Origin: Promethearchaeota archaeon
GTDB lineage: Archaea; Asgardarchaeota; Lokiarchaeia; Sigynarchaeales; SOKP01
Direction: 5' to 3'
Assembly: GCA_016839425.1 (NCBI GenBank)
Contig: JAEOUI010000025.1
Span: forward strand, 1-6,315
Length of the DNA stretch: 6,315 nt
Every line of letters begins with the position of its first letter. Positions within the stretch are counted from its first letter, which is position 1. A program made the position numbers and the translations under genes. Of the stretch, positions 5,213 through 6,315 are shown one piece after another. Below the pieces are notes generated by a model, which made no database searches, was not told the DNA's origin, and saw only the letters and a list, made by a program, of their open reading frames with translations.

Positions 5213-5279
5213 ATATCAAATAAGAGAATAAATTAATCTTTATTATTTAAAAAAAATGATATTTATTTAAGTGATTTTT

Positions 5280-6315
5280 ATGAAAAAAAACCATAAAATA
5301 AGATGTATCAAAAGATCTAAGTTTTCTATATTAGTCTTTATTATTATATTTTCAGCACTAGTACTTGGCAATTTCATACCATTTATTGATTATTCTAACG
5401 AAAATAATAATTATTCTTTCCAACCAAGAAATTCTGCTGGAGAAAATATTATAATTATTACACCTGAAAAAACTATTTATATGGAACCAATGCAAGGGTA
5501 TTATCCCGCCTCGTTTGGTTTCGAAAACGACTTAATTGGAATTAAACATCCGTCTTCGTGGAGCTCTCACGATATTCAAGGAAGAGAATCAAAGGTAATT
5601 ACTGAAAAATATAGTCATCATAAAGTTCTCCAACAATTTATGTGTTCGGGCAAAAAATGTCTCACATTGACAGGAGAATATCCCGGTTGGTCAGCAGAAG
5701 CCGATACTCAAATTACCTACACTTCGGATTTATTGTCTGTAGAAGCGTATCTCATGTCTGAAAATTGGACAGATGTCTCTGGTACTGACTTTACCACCAT
5801 TAGGATTGCTTTTACAAACCCTACCATGGGAACGTGGGGAACAAGATACGCAAATCTATATTTCGCTAACAATGGTAATATTTATTTTAATGGAGCTTCT
5901 TCTGTCGTCAACCTTGGAACATGGATTCCTAACACCTGGTATCACGCAAGAATTGAGGTAAACATAACGGAAAATTACGCAAGATGTTATTTAAATTCCT
6001 TTCTCGTGCTCAACACAACCTTGGTAAATGACACATCTGAGATAACTCATATTAGCTTTTTAAGTGGACACACGGATGTAACGGGTTATGTAGATAATGT
6101 TGTTTGCACGCAAGGAGAGAACGAAGAAGTGATTTTTGAAGAGAATTTCGAATCCTACGCAGTTGGAGTTTTTCCGTCTTCGTTTTACTTGCGATATGAC
6201 GGGATTGGAACGAACTATCAAGTGGTAACCCTTAATCAATTAACTAATCTTCATAATGCCAGTTTATCGTGCGATTTCGGTTCGCAAGAAAGTGGTTCGG
6301 TTGAATTTTATATGG
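5280..6315 (+). CDS. Secreted surface protein with ConA/LamG-like modules (5' part)
   Basis: Open from the ATG to the window edge without a stop: 345 complete codons, C-terminus missing. A basic N-terminus (K2-K14) and a hydrophobic stretch (about 15-36) form a signal peptide or membrane anchor. The Asn/Ser-rich linker (37-60) fits an exported protein. Residues about 76-278 form one beta-rich module resembling a concanavalin-like lectin fold, opening with FGFENDLIGIKHPSSW (79-94) and closing with TGYVDNVVC (268-276). A second copy opens at about 284 with EENFESYAVGVFPSSF (287-302) and is cut by the edge. N-glycosylation sequons occur at N162, N228, N245, N250 and N326. Cysteines 122, 127, 236, 276 and 331 could form disulfides. 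Likely role: glycan binding or cell-surface adhesion, inferred from the fold only. A GTG at 5271 is an alternative start, but ATG fits the signal peptide better and no ribosome binding site decides. Confidence 0.85.
   Translation, partial: MKKNHKIRCIKRSKFSILVFIIIFSALVLGNFIPFIDYSNENNNYSFQPRNSAGENIIIITPEKTIYMEPMQGYYPASFGFENDLIGIKHPSSWSSHDIQGRESKVITEKYSHHKVLQQFMCSGKKCLTLTGEYPGWSAEADTQITYTSDLLSVEAYLMSENWTDVSGTDFTTIRIAFTNPTMGTWGTRYANLYFANNGNIYFNGASSVVNLGTWIPNTWYHARIEVNITENYARCYLNSFLVLNTTLVNDTSEITHISFLSGHTDVTGYVDNVVCTQGENEEVIFEENFESYAVGVFPSSFYLRYDGIGTNYQVVTLNQLTNLHNASLSCDFGSQESGSVEFYM

Larger units (their letters stand above)
4986..5279. other. AT-rich intergenic spacer before the surface-protein gene
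   Basis: No open frame of useful length and no RNA gene are visible. It holds a TATA-like stretch at 5035-5046, an inverted repeat at 5149-5184 and a likely TATA box at 5205-5212 for the next gene. The rest is low-complexity A/T. Confidence 0.5.

Noticed and set aside
5773..5961. Plus-strand open frame of 62 codons inside the surface-protein gene
   Set aside because: It is out of frame with the long signal-peptide-bearing frame open from 5280 to the edge, which explains the region better.

Overview
The window looks like chromosomal DNA from an AT-rich archaeon. Promoters resemble archaeal TATA boxes, and terminators are oligo-T tracts or weak A/T stems. Ribosome binding sites (AAGGAG, AAAGGTGG) match an archaeal/bacterial anti-SD. 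The combination of stand-alone receiver proteins, an ADP-ribosylglycohydrolase and a large secreted protein of ConA/LamG-like modules with many N-glycosylation sequons recalls Asgard archaea of the Lokiarchaeia type. That placement is inference from gene style; no marker gene settles it.

Region 1 (about 1-1335) is a divergent pair: a MarR-type repressor on the minus strand and a small four-helix membrane protein on the plus strand. Two copies of the inverted repeat ATTTCC-N5-GGAAAT lie between them, the expected architecture of a self-regulated MarR switch. Region 2 (1336-3438) is on the minus strand. It holds two paralogous single-domain response regulators (about half identical) and, 42 nt after the second, an ADP-ribosylglycohydrolase with no visible promoter or ribosome binding site of its own. 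I read the second regulator and the hydrolase as one transcript and the first regulator as a separate unit with its own TATA box and a terminator-like stem. Region 3 (3439-4937) is a divergent promoter region followed by a complete argininosuccinate synthase gene (argG); no argH or other arginine gene is visible. Region 4 (4938-6315) is an AT-rich 342-nt spacer, then the first 345 codons of a secreted surface protein that runs off the right edge.

The most notable points are the paired MarR operators, the possible coupling of a phosphorelay receiver to removal of ADP-ribose, and unusual translation starts. Four of the seven genes lack an ATG start: two use GTG, argG appears to use TTG, and the first response regulator has a TTG abutting its Shine-Dalgarno sequence. 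None of this proves a new system. The receiver/hydrolase pair and the MarR/membrane-protein pair are the two units worth following.
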